A stretch of DNA of 64,000 nt from the NCBI RefSeq assembly GCF_014839805.1, contig NC_051115.1:4152600-4216599 (forward strand), written 5' to 3'. The DNA comes from Manduca sexta. Its lineage: Eukaryota > Arthropoda > Insecta > Lepidoptera > Sphingidae. Positions 10,101-22,900 of this stretch are shown here, one piece after another. How positions within the stretch are numbered: the stretch's first letter is position 1; every line of letters starts with the position of its first letter. Position numbers and translations under genes: made by a program. The notes below the pieces were generated by a model. The model did not search any database and was not told the origin of the DNA. It saw nothing but the letters and a program-made list of their open reading frames with translations.

Positions 10101-11759
10101 CTCCTGGCTTACAGTTGTAGTCTCGGGTGTGAGGGCCGGAAAGTCTCTAGACTTTCAACAATGCATTCCTTACGATGTTGCGCTTTAAAGTCAAACGTTT
10201 TTTAGAAATCAAAAAACCAGAATTGTTATTTTATCAGCCAATAATACTATACACACACAACATCACGCATTTATTGCCGAAGGCGTATGTAATGCGCAAC
10301 CAGGGCATCCACTTTTCGCCAAGTGTGTTCCGTCCCATAATGTGATAGGGCGCGATCCTATCGCCATATCGGGTACTAATTCCAAACTGCGGGCTGATAC
10401 TGAGCAGAAAAACCCAAATATCATTTTGTCCGACCCGGGATTCGAACTCAGGGCCTCAGAGCGCTGTCGTACTGCGCATGCAGTACAACTACTCCACCGA
10501 GGCAGTCGCGAGCATCACCTAGTGTATATATAATTAGCAAATTATTACTAGAAGACCAGGAGGCGTAGCTTAGCTGCAACTATAAAGTAGGATTATATCC
10601 TCTTTAGTTTAAAATGGCCAGCTCGCGCGGACCATTGCGTCGTCGATATATATTTTTTTTGGCTGTCATTAATTGTTGGATCGGACGGACGTTCACAATC
10701 TTTTCGCTAGCTATCCGGGATTCGAACCCAGGACCGCAGAGCGCTGTCGAACCGCGCATGCAGTACAAATACGTCACCAAGACAGTCTAGTAGTATTGTA
10801 TACACAAAACTATTAAAACCCTTATTGTTTGTTAGGTAATTAACAGAATATTTCATTTCAGAAACGAAAAACCAACGAAACACCACAAAAAATCCAAAAA
10901 ATACTCAAAACGATCTGAAACAACTAAAAAGTCTCGTAAATGGTTGAGACTACCAAGAGAGTCTTACGAAGGCATCTCTATAGAATCATTCGAGACTAAA
11001 TCGTATAGAAAGAATATTGACTTCGACGAATTTCAAAATCGGACTGCAAATATACAAAATATTACTAAATCGACAATTCTAAATACTGCTACAGAAAGAA
11101 TTGAAGTTACAGCTACAACAGAATTAAATACTTTTGGAACATTAGATTTTTGGCCTGGTACTGGCTTAGAAAAGTCTAATTCTCAAAAGGTCCTTAGTTC
11201 TAAAGCTTTCGGAAATGTTACTACCACCCCCAAACCTCTACTAAAAAGTATTGAAAATAATACGTTTGAAAACGGAGAGAAGATATCAAAAAACGGAACG
11301 CTCCGGTTGATTGATTTAAAAGTTAACGACTTTGAAATTTCTACCAAACTACCAACTACCAAAAACATGAAGAAAGAAAACAAATTAACTACTAAACAAA
11401 CGAAAACTACACAAAAACAAAAGGTGACAACAAAGAAAACCAAATTACCTTTAATGATACGACGTAGCATCGGAACATCCGTAAAAAATAAAATTACTAC
11501 CGTAAAAAAAACTACTACTGCTACTAAAATTACAAATACTACCATTTCTACTAACGTCACAAAACCTATATTCAATTTAGGAGAATATTTGAACCAATCA
11601 GAGATTTTAAACACAGCAGATAGAGAAAAGAAAGATAAAATACAAGAAAAGATCTTAAAGGATATGCAACTTATATTTTCTCCGACTGCTACAACTACAA
11701 AAGCAACGAAAGTATTTACTGACCCTTTTAACGAAATAGACAAAGCTTTTGACGTGTAA
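7163..11759 (+). CDS. Unrecognised secreted lysine/threonine-rich protein (869 aa)
   Basis: Exons are 7163-7196, 7819-9496 and 10862-11759. Phases are 1 and 2, total 2610 nt including the stop. Exon 1 gives a short hydrophobic start, MYFTILLICVFG, that joins QTESIQ after a GTACGC donor; it reads as a minimal signal peptide. Residues about 15-240 are charged and probably helical, with many Asp, Lys, Phe and Leu. Residues about 420-570 are extremely Lys-rich with KKxK and KTT runs. The last exon is Lys/Thr-rich at about 733-810 and ends FDV before TAA. No domain is recognised. The gene is divergent from the secreted-protein gene starting at 6382 and has the same tiny-exon/giant-exon build. The two large exons are well supported by long open frames with clean splice borders; exon 1 is inferred from position, phase and hydrophobicity. 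Confidence 0.6.
7215..7400 (+). mobile_element. Penelope-like element relic
   Basis: TGAAGGCTGCAAAGTCTTCG followed by AAACGTCGGGAGAAAAG; same core as 2930-3060. It lies in intron 1 of the secreted Lys/Thr-rich gene. Confidence 0.45.
7553..7712 (-). repeat. SINE-B fragment
   Basis: GTAACTACTGGACATAATGA through GCAAGCTTGTCGCGTCATTC. It lies in intron 1, about 100 bp before the giant exon at 7819. Confidence 0.7.
9707..9910 (-). repeat. SINE-A copy
   Basis: Tail at 9707 and the TCCTTCACCGTTAAAGCG block near 9890; in the intron between 9497 and 10861. Confidence 0.75.
10250..10510 (-). repeat. SINE-D (tRNA-related) copy
   Basis: A tRNA-like head is seen on the minus strand, with a B-box-like GAGTTCGAATCCCGGG and GCATGCGCAGTACGACAGCG. 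The AAAAACCCAAATATCA block is typical of the family. Confidence 0.7.
10700..10795 (-). repeat. SINE-D head fragment
   Basis: ATCCGGGATTCGAACCCAGG and CGCGCATGCAGTACAA match the tRNA-like head only. Confidence 0.6.
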
Positions 11760-13159
11760 TCAATGTGTTTTCATTTATTATGACCAGAGTTCAAAGATTA
11801 TATTTCTAGTTCTAAAAATTTTTCGCTTATGTGATGGCTGAATAATCTAGCGTGAAATAGCAAAATACCAATGCAAAATATTTTTCATTTTTCCTATATC
11901 ATGATTTCCCCCTTTTTAATACAAATATTAGCATATTTTCTGTAAATATATTATTTTTGTAGTAATATCTAAGTACGCTGTGACATCTTATCGCACGGAC
12001 ATTTCAAACATAGTACCAATCGGTTATAATTTTTGGAGCATAAATTTGGTCCCGATGTCCAATCTATACCTAACTATATAGTTTAATGTCTCTTATTTTG
12101 ACCTTGGTACAAAAATGGAGAGCAATTTGTGTGTTTTTTTAAATAGCATAAACAAAGGTAACATACATAAGAAAGATGAAACTTGCTATTAAATGCTGAG
12201 AAAAATCTAAAATTTTCTTCAATTCTTTTTTATTAAACGAGCAAAAATTGATGGAATTATTGAAACACGTAAAACAAATATATAAATCGATCCAATGATT
12301 AAAGAGTTCAGTTACACATAATTATATAGGTCTATGAAGCAATATATTTTTTATATTTATGCAAAAAATAACAGCTGCCTGCTAAATTCTTGTTCATCAA
12401 ACGCGCGAAATTAAAATAGTAGTTAAATCTTTAGACATTTTCCATTTTTTTGCGTATGAACAACGTATTAGTTAATTTATAAAAAATATGTATGAAATCA
12501 GTTGTCTTTCTCAAATTATGAGTGAAATAGAGATTCATATATGATATGATAGATTATAGTACTTAAAACAAATCAATGGCAATTTTTTTTTTTGGGTACT
12601 GCTGTGTTATCTGTGTACAAGCGATCCCCCGGCTTAGCAACCACGGCAGCCCCATGATGAGTTGGTGGGCCCTACCACTATCACTGGAGGCGCGGCAGCC
12701 TGCAGCTAAACGGTCTTAGGGCCCGGGAGGAAGAAAGGAGGGGATAGAGGGAAGGAAGAGAAGAGGAAGGAGTAGGAGTTCTTAGGATGGTTGGAAGGAA
12801 GGGAAATGTTCACGAACCCTTAGACAGACCTCACTGTGAATTTAGCAACCATGAGATATACACACGAGCTGTGCGCCTAAGGTCGCGGCAAATGTGCCCT
12901 CATGCATGGGCGTGCATTTGGTGCGGAGACCAAGCGCACAAGAATTGCCACGGGGGGGATGCAATATTTAACGCGCATTTTGGCGTGAATTCCTTCGTCG
13001 GTATACATTACTTGATCGACAAATGTTTCACGCAATAACAACAAAATTAGTTTAACTATCAGTTAAGTAATTGGAGTAATTACAATATAAATTAAATCAA
13101 GTAGTTTATCAAATATGTACGTTGTTATTGTGATTTCTAATATTTAGTACGCGGTATGT
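11760..13159. other. Intergenic AT-rich sequence with GC-rich repeat block, no gene seen
   Basis: 11760-12580 is AT-rich with no exon-like frame. 12590-12790 is an island (CAAGCGATCCCCCGGCTTAG, purine-rich GGAAGGAAGAG runs) matching, inverted, 44165-44485. An 83-codon frame at 12787-13038 is repeat-associated and not called. Confidence 0.4.
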
Positions 13160-13462
13160 TAGTTCTATGTAAAACCGGTGTGGAACGGACTGCCGAGACG
13201 CATGTCTGCAGATTCATAACCCAAGGGCACACCTCTCTGAGTTTTCTAAAATAATGTGTGTATTCTTTGTAAATTATCGCTTGCTTTAACGGTGAAGGAA
13301 AACATTGTGAGGAAACCTGCATACCTGAGAAGTTCTCTATAGAAGTGAGGGTGTGTGTAGTCTGCCCGCTCTACAGCGTGGTGGACTAAGGCCTAATCCC
13401 CCTCAGTAGGAGGCCTGTGCCCCGCAATGGCAATGGGACAGTATATAATACACATTGATTCT
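13160..13462 (+). repeat. SINE-A copy
   Basis: From GGTGTGGAACGGACTGCCGA to the tail GTATATAATACACATTGAT. Confidence 0.75.
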
Positions 13463-13477
13463 ATACTCTTTACATCA

Positions 13478-13640
13478 TGCATTGTAGTTTATACCTTAAA
13501 CTAATTTTGAATAGAGCAACACCAGAGTTTCTAGCCCTTTCTCTGGTGAGAACTGCACGAACTGGTGGTAGTTAATATAAAGGAATTTAAAAAAAGTAAC
13601 ATTTTACAGGTTCAAATAATGATTTCATTACATATGACGC
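13478..13640 (+). repeat. LINE 3' end family (GAGCAACACCAGAGTTTC), diverged
   Basis: Shares AGAGCAACACCAGAGTTTCT and CATTTTACAGGTTCAAATAA with 17255-17515 and 27836-28083. Confidence 0.55.
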
Positions 13641-13967
13641 ATTTTATGGAAAAAAAAGTTTGGAAACCTCTGGACTCTAAGCCATTTCAAGAGCATTATA
13701 TTTTCACTTTCCATATTATTTTCTATCCTTGGTCAGAAAGTTGTCTATGATAAACCCAGGTCCAAGAAAATTGGAAAAACTCCTTCCCACACAAGCATTC
13801 AAGACCTTAACGACTAAATCAAGAAAAATAAACACCCAACTCGATACAGACGAATAGCCAATAATCCAAACAAGCAATTTAATCACAGGATAAAACCAAT
13901 TTTACCATTATAATATAATGAACGCCTTACTAAGAAATTAGTTAGTTGTGTTAACATTACGAAAAGC

Positions 13968-16900
13968 ATGGATCGACTCGTGCTTGCTATATTTACGGTG
14001 CGACTTGTAGGGGGGGCGTATTACAACACCTTTACTGGAGAGGTGTTGCCCAAGGACACGGCCTTGCAGATGGAAGCGATGAGGCTGGTCCCGTAAGTAA
14101 CTTTATTAATAGCTAGCTTTTACTATTTAGCGGCGTAAAGGTAGACACAGACCTGGATTAAGGTATAGGCTACTTTTATTCCAGTAATTTGCTTGTGTAG
14201 GAAATAAATGGATTTTGAACCAGATTTTTTAGTGGATGGCACTGGCGTGACGCAGTCTTTTAAAGACTTTTGTAGCGGGATTCTTTGCACTCGAGCAAAG
14301 TTACGAGCAGGGCAAAAGTAACTAATAAAAATGCTAATCTACCATGCACACACCGAACAAACATGGCGAGAAGTGAGCACACTACTTGCATTCCGTCCTC
14401 CCGCTTTTAGAATAAAAAGCACAAGTGTCTAATTGACGATATATAGCGTCATTTTGACATTGCGTTAGTAAATGAAACCCTCAGAACAAGAACAATCTTG
14501 TCAATGTTCTGAGATGAAACCACATACTCGTCTTCACTTCTGTTGTAATTGTGCCAAAAATCATCCATTAATAACGAATATGTTCTTAAAAAACCTTGGT
14601 TTAAGTTTTCTGAATTTTTAAATATTTTATCGTTTAGTGCGAGTATGCTTGAGTGTATTTCCGACTGAAAGTATGACGTTGCTACAACAAATTCTTTTAG
14701 AGTAATACTAGTGGCATTAAGGCGTGTAATTATAAATTACCTTTTAATTAATATTTATATTTACGGCTCAAATATCTTAATAAAAAGTGTTATTTTCAAG
14801 TAGATAAGTATGTGATTTCATTTTGCACCGCAAAGTCAAAATGACTGAATTAACAACAATAATAAATAACAGTCTTTGCTATGTTAAAAATGGACGGAAT
14901 AATTTTATAATGATTCGTTCGTCCGCAGTTTTCACTCATCCATTACAAACAATTACTTATCATTTTGAGCTCAAGGACAGAATAATGTATTACGAATTGT
15001 TACATAATTTAATGTGGAAGCGCGCTGTATCGGTAAATGAAGGAGTCAACAGCGACATCTATGATCGTGTTTTTGAGTTTGTCGGAGTAAAGTGACAGTT
15101 GAAGCGATGCTAAAAGTACAGGAATTTAAAATAGTTCATTTCTAAAGTACGAAATATAACTATTTTGTTGATTCTACTTTTAATGTACAATTTGTTTTTA
15201 TTAAAAAAAATTGTATAATTATAAAATGTAGGTAGATATTGTAACTCTGACTTTCCGGACTACCAACACTTCAGGTGTGACTGTGAAGGCTGCAAAGTGT
15301 TCGAAACGTTGGAATAAAATCATTTCTGCCTGTCCAAACGCGAAAAAATCAAAAACCACCCAACGGATTTGGTCAGGAGATATTTTGAGACATAGGCTAC
15401 ATACAGGAAAAATTACACGAGACTAACCCTAAGCAATAAAAATATATATGTTTTTTATTGCTTTGAATGATGAGACGAGCTTGCCGTTCGCCTGATAGTA
15501 AGCGATACGATCCATAAACAGTAGAAACACCAACACCTTGAATTACAGTTGTTTGGTATTCCACTGCGCTCGCTATCCTGAGACATGAGATATTAAGTCT
15601 CATTATATCCAGTAGTTACACTGGCTACAATGTTCAAACCTACAACAGTGACTACACACTATTTGGCGACAGAAATAAACATTGCGGTGGTACCTACCGG
15701 GGACTTTCACATAAGAGAGATCTACCACCAATTTTCCAGATGGTGCGCAATAGAGATCGCGGACTGCAACCCGCACGAACCACGACGTATGGACGGTTCT
15801 TGCAACAACCTCAAATATCCGTCGAGAGGCGCCCAACTCACTCCATACTCGAGGATGCTGCCGCCGCAGTATGGCGCTGATGGTGGCATCAGGCCGGCTA
15901 AGTCTGGAAATCCGCTGCCAAACGCTAGGGCGCTGCGGGTCGCTATTATGTCTGATGGCAGAGCTGGTGAGATGTTTTTATTTATTTCTATTTTAAAGGT
16001 ACTATACAATACAATAAAAAACAGCAGCGATAGCCTAGTTGGTTGTGGAACGGACTGTCGAGACGAATATCCGCAGGTACAAAATCCAAACACACCTCTG
16101 ACTTTACTAAAAATGATGTGTGTATTCTTTGTGAATTATCACTTGCTTTAACGGTGAAGGAACACATCGTGAAAAACCTGCATACCTGAGAAGTTCTCTA
16201 TAGGAATTTCGAAGGTGTGTGAAGTCTACCCGCACTAGGCCAGCGTGGTGGACTAAGGCCTAATCCCTCTCAGTAGTAGAGGAGGCCCGTGCTCAGCAGT
16301 GGGCAAGTATATAATACAGGGCTGATATTATTACAATACAATACAATAGTGACTATAATTTATTATTATTACATAAGCTCCCTCGACTCGGTGGCGTAGT
16401 TGAACTGCATGCGGTACAGCAGCGCTCTGGGGTCCTGGGTTCGAATCATGGGTCAGGCAAAGTGATATTTGGGTTTTTCTCCTCAGTACCAGCCCGGAGT
16501 CTGGAATTTGTACCCGATATAGATATAGGCTCGCCCCCCTATCATGTCATGGAAGGGAACACATTTGCTGAATAGTGAATGCCCTGGTTGCACCTCTACA
16601 TAGCCCTTCGGGGATATTACGTGATAATGTGTGTGAATTACATAAGCGATCGATATGAATTCCGTCAGAGTATGAAAATATATCATTTGGACTAAGCATG
16701 GAGCACACGCAGCGCACGCGTCAATGAAAAATGGGTCAAAAAGGCGAGAGAGTGTGTTAAATATCGTGTGGCAGTTATTCGCATCTCCACATTTGAAACG
16801 TCTTCAAATCTTATTTAGTAAGAATGTCTTTACAGCCAGCAGTCGCTTCACCAACATGGTTCCGAACTACAACGTGTTCATCACCGGAGACATCACTTCG

Positions 16901-19900
16901 GTCCACGACACGGCCAACTACGTGGCAGTCACCACCACTTGCTGTCTACCAGGTACACAAGTCAAAACTTAAATATTTAACGTTTGATTACATAATTGAT
17001 TACATCGCCATCTAGTCAACTTCACTGGAACTACAAGATAAATATCGACAATTAGGAAATAATGCCTAATAGTCACACTAGATGGCGATATACAATCCTG
17101 AATTGCGGTAGCAGTTTCGGTTTGCGGTACCCTCTGAACTGGAACCGTCGGAGAGCCTGCGACCGGTTAGGTAACATCTACCTAACTAGGGATCTGTCCT
17201 TTCCATAATTCCTGAGAAATTTCATGATTCCTGAGAGAGTTGTGTAGTCATATAAAAATTTTAATTAATTTATTCCTTATTTCACGAGCCTATAAATGAA
17301 CTGCTCTAAAGTTTAAACTTTTTTTTTTCTCTTCTCACTTTAACATGTACTGTAGTCTTTACCCTAAACTGATTGAAAAGAGCAACACCAGAGTTTCTTG
17401 CCCGTTCTTCTCTGGTGAAAACTGCTTTCCGCACTGGTGGTAGAGTTAATATTGACGGAATCTAAATAATGTATAACATTTTACAGATTCAAATAAATCA
17501 TTTCATTTCATTTCATAAAAATCGGCAACTATCAGTTCCTCTACAGTGGCAGTTACCTACGCGCCGCTACAAACATAAAAACACGGATTGGAAAATATAA
17601 AACATTGCTAGTGTTTAAATAAGATCTTATAAAATCATACACAGGGTCATTTTGAAATTGTGTTGGGTATAAAGTTAAATTATTGTTTAGATTGTACTGG
17701 GATTTTAAGTCGACTCTTTTCGGGTTAAGTTAAAAACTTTACGAGACCTAATATTGACTGGTTTACAATAGGGTTACGTAAAAAAATAGGCATTTGAATT
17801 AATCAGCAATATTTAACGATTAACAGGTGGCAGACAAGACCCTCGCTGCTTGCCGATAGAAGTACCTCCAAACGACGTCCACCTCAGAAGAACTGACATC
17901 CGCTGCCTCAATCTAACACGAGCTATCACTTACCAACGATTGGGCTGTGTGGCCTCGTCTATTTCGCCAGAGAGGGTAAGTAGAAGAGAAGTGGGATATG
18001 AATTGCATGCTTATCATAAGCGGGGCCTTGAGGGGGTCGTGGAGCGAGCAGGGCGAGGCTGTTCACTCAGATGAGAAGATTCTAAAATCATGCGATCCCG
18101 ACATTGGCGATAATGCGGGGGGTTGATGTCCCACTGTCGTAGACGCCAAGACAATTCTTCTTGGTTCAGGAGCCTTTTTAGTCATTAAATATTGAGCCGG
18201 GCTGTAAGATCATCGCGCAGGAACGGGTCTATGCAGCTGTCTTAGTGCAGCAAGACATGAGGCCCTTTCAGATGCGCCGAAGAAGGCCATAGTGAGTTTT
18301 AGTCGGTATGCCAGTGTAAAGTGTAGGCTTAGGGACTTGATCCAATACTCACTCGGGTGATACTATACTCCCAAGCGTCGACATTGGGCCGCAAGACCAG
18401 TAAAGTTAACAGAAACGTTCCACTCATCCCCCAAGTGATGGTAGCAATAAGGAGTATTTTCCAACAAAAGAAAGGTACGTTGACCGAAGACTTAGCTAAA
18501 ATAGAACTAGGTTATTTTGCCGTATGTATAAAAAAATCCAAACCTCCAGATCAACACAGCGGCGCCGATGCTAGAGATGTCGATAGTGTACGGCCACGAC
18601 GGGCGAGGCGCGGCGGAGGGGCGGGAGTACGCGGGCGGGAGACTGAGAGCTGAACTCCTGAAGGGCAGGGAGTGGCCTCCGACAGGCGCCGGGTTCTGCG
18701 TGAACAACGAACCGCCGAGAGAGACGCGGTGTCATGATTCACGTACGTTACTTTCTTACTAACAACCAATAAATAAAGATTAAAAAAAAAAAAAAAAAAA
18801 AAACCAATTACTTATGAACTTACTTACTCCGACGGCTCGGCGATCTAAAGTCAGTCTTAGCCTTCAGAGTCATCTATTATCAATATCGTCAACTGCAATA
18901 CTGCCGCGCTAAGCGCAAAAGCGGTATGTCAGGGAAACCTTATTTCACGATAATTGAAGTTTTGTAAATACAGTTTTGTATGTAAAACTGAGATAGAGAA
19001 ATTCTCAGGGCTTCGAGTGCCTAAATCAATCACCCGAAAGTCCGGTGTGTTTGTATAAGCTGGCCCTCTCCAGGTTAACAAACGTAGTAAGGTAAAAAAT
19101 AAAAGAGAAACTCTTTTAAGGTTGTTTTTTAACAAGTTCTAAAGAAGATACCGTTATTTATGTAAGTTAATTGGATGGGTATTTCTTTAAGCTATCTGAT
19201 GACATAAAAATCAAGATTTTGATTATTTGTGAGATACCGCTTTTGAGCTTACCATGGCAGAGTAGTAGAAATTAAAGTTAGTTTTTAACAGAATACAAAC
19301 GTCATTTAAGGTTGACAGTCGGAAACTTATTTTTTTTTACAGATGTCGCTTTTAAACCTTTTGCTAAAGAGACTGAAAAGGAAAGATCTACGAACATTCA
19401 AATTTTTTCTAACTTTTATTTACAGGTACCGTTTTGTAAATATTTAGTTACCAGAGAGACTACCAAGACATATAAAAGGAAAGATTTTTTAAGAACTTTC
19501 CAAATTGCTTCCAACTTTCATTAATAGATGTCGTTTTTTAAACCTTCAGCTACCAACAGATTAAAAAAGAACGAATTTTGTGTTACATTCTAAATAGTTT
19601 CTAAGTTACATTAAGAGATGTCGCTTTATAAAATTACAGCTACCAATAGTTTGATTTTTAAGTTTTATTTCAGCTACCGGCGGCTCGAACTCTGTCCTCG
19701 GTCTAAACGTTCTTTTCCTATGGCTATACCGCAACCATAACGCTATAGCTCGGAAGCTGGAAGCCCTCAATCCGTGCTGGGACGATAATATGCTGTTCTA
19801 CACAGCGAAGGAGATCAACATCGCGATGTATCTTCAAATTATGTATTACGAAATGATGCCGATTTTGTTAGGTATTTTATTATTTTTATATTATAACTAG

Positions 19901-22900
19901 CTGACCCGACAGACGTTGTCCCGTCTTAACTATGAATTTGCAGCGCGCATTCTATCAATCGCTGACAGTTATATAAAATTAATATTTTCGTTAAATTTTC
20001 TAATTTTTCGCGCAATTTTTAGATTTTTTTCGCTCATAAGAACCTTCTGACGATAACAAACACAAAAAATAGGGAAATCAGTCCAGCCGTTCACGCGTGA
20101 TGACATGACCAAGGGAAATAGGGATTAATGTTTACATACATAGATAATAAAACACAACTCTGAGGTCCTCGTTCAAATCCAGATCGAGCTGTGATATTGG
20201 ATTTTTCTGTTCATTGAAATATGTACCCGATACGCCGTAAGGCTCGACTTCTACCAAGAGACGAAATACATTCACCGTAAATGAGTGCACTGGTTATAGC
20301 CCTTTCTACCCCCTTCGAGGGTAAAACGCGTGACTGTTTATCATTAAAATCGAAGAGTTGAAAAGTCTCAGCAAAATCTTTTTCCTACGTTCAGGTAAAG
20401 AGTTCCTCCTCCGAAACCAAGTGATCTACGACACCCAGGGCCACGTGGACGACTACGACCACGAGCTCGAGCCGCGTGTCTCCATCGAATACGTGATAGG
20501 CACCAGATGGTTCCACACCATGCAGGAGGGACGGTTGAAGTGAGTTGATCCAATGCTTGCAGGATAATCTATTAGCCTTTCTTTATTGCTTTGAATGACG
20601 AGTCGAGCTTGCCGTTCGCCTGATAAGCGTTACGATCCATAAACAGTAGAAATACCAACACCTTGAATTACAAATTGTTTGGTATTCCACTGCGCTCGCC
20701 TGAGACATGAGATGTTAAGTCTTATGTGCAGTATTTACACTAGCTATAATGTCCTTCAAACCTTAACAACAGTGACTACACACTGGTTGGGTGCAGAACA
20801 TAGACATTGCGGTGGTACCTACCCAGGCGGACTCTCACATATGAGAGACCTACCACAAATAGTAAACAATATAGTGTAGAAGCAATACTAGATAGCCCCT
20901 TTTTATACGCATTTATAATCCTCCTGATGATGAGTATAATAGAGTCCACATAGACTATCGACTGACCTGCAATGATTTCCGTTTGCTATTCGACAAAATT
21001 ATGTCCATATTTGAAACCGGATATACAAATCTTTAGGTCACGGCTGTAATTTCAACAATATTCAGGTTAGATACGATACTAGGAACATTGGCGCCTTCTG
21101 TATAAGGTTTTGCCTTAGGTGGCCGCCTGGCTTGCCTAACCCTAAACATTACATTTTTAATGACTCGCTTCCTATCTTCAAAAAGAAAATATTGAACTCG
21201 CTTGTTGAAACCTAAATCTGGTTTTATATTCAGTCTTATATAGAATATACTGCACTTATGGTGCAGCCAATTGTTTATTGTTATGTACAAGTTCATGCTG
21301 TGACAGCCTGTAATTAACAGCACTGCGGCAATTACTTACTGAATTGTTAAAAAACTATGTAAGGTGTATGTTTCGTTGGCTGTTCAAATAAATAAATAAA
21401 CTTCGCCTAGTGTATCTTCCCATACCAACCTGTAGTCCTTCCACAGACTTTACACCCACGACGGGCGCCTCTACAGGGAACTTGCTGCTGTCGACTTCAC
21501 TCTTCGCACTGGAGCTCTTCCCGTTAACAGAACTCTGGAGGGAATCACTCAAGGCACCTTCCGGCAGCCGTGTGCTGCTGTGGACGGCGTTGTGGATCCT
21601 GACGTGAGGAATTTACCAAGTTATTAACTGCTAATAATGCAACGGCGATAGCCTAGTTGGGTGTGGAACGGAAAGCCGAGGCGAATGTCCGCTGGTTAAA
21701 ACACGTAGGGCACACACTTCTAACTTTTCTAAAGTTGTGTGTATATAATCTTTGTGAATTTTCGCTTGCTTAAGCGGTGAAGGAAAACATCTTGAAGGAA
21801 TTTGAACCTGTGAAGTTCTTTATAGGAATTTTGAGGGTACGTGAAGTCTGCCCGCACTACAGCGTGGTGGACTAAGGCCTAATCCCTCTCAGTAGTAGAG
21901 GCTCGTGCAGCAGTGGGATAGTATATAATACAGGGCTAATATTATAATGCAACGGTTTAGACTGCTACAATCTAAATGTAGTTAATAACACTTTTGTGGG
22001 TGAATGGTTAGTCTTCACCTATCAATGAAATACCTAAACTTTTTACGTAGACAAAACCAACTTAGTTAATGTTTACACTTTAGTTCAGAAGATACCCAGA
22101 AGTAAGACATACCGAGAAACCTGCTACTATGTTCTGAACAGTTTTTGTTATTACAGGTTGGAGAAAGAATTCTGGGTCGTCTTCAGCGAGCCTCTGATGT
22201 CCTAGCGAGTGATATCATGAAGGGCAGGGACGCTGGACTACCTCCATACAATGAATATAGACATATTTGCGATCTGCCGAGGATCAAGAAGTTTAAAGAT
22301 CTGCTAGAATGGATGGAGCCAGAGGTAATGTATAATGGATTAAGATTTGCCTGATGCTTACAAGTATCGAAGAAAATGGAGTTGCTGAATTATAATGTTA
22401 ATAATGTATTTGTATTGTTGTATTTAAATATACAACTCTTTGAAATTTGAAAATGGTGGTAAGTTTGAAAAATGGTGGTAGGTCTCTCATATGTGAGTCC
22501 GTCTGGGTAGGTACCGCTGCCATGGCTATTTCTGCCGGCAAGCAGTATATAGTCACTGTTGTTACGGTTTGAACATTGTAGCCAGTGTAACTACTAGACA
22601 TAAGACTCAACATCTCATGTCTCAGGCGAGCGCAGTGGAATACCAAATAATACTTTGTAATTCAAGGTGTTGGTGTTTCTACTGTTTATGGATCGTATCG
22701 CTTACCATCAGGCGAACGGCAAGCCCGTCTCATAATCCAAAACAATAAAAAAAATATCATTTCAACCATACCCCAAACCGTATTACGGGTCCTATCCTGA
22801 CAGTGGTGACATTTATTCCAATCATTTCTGTCTTTTAAGTTAGAAGATTGAAATGGCAAAGACTGGCCACATATGTCGAGGAACAGATAACCGCTCGAGT

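Noticed and set aside
14823..15095. 90-codon frame in peroxidase intron 1
   Set aside because: Its start lies in a block repeated at 42280-42360 and it has no known motif or matching splice sites; it is not needed for the peroxidase model.
16388..16460. Possible tRNA gene (A and B boxes, GGGTTCGAATC)
   Set aside because: The cloverleaf is imperfect and the same head occurs at the front of a dispersed SINE-D family.
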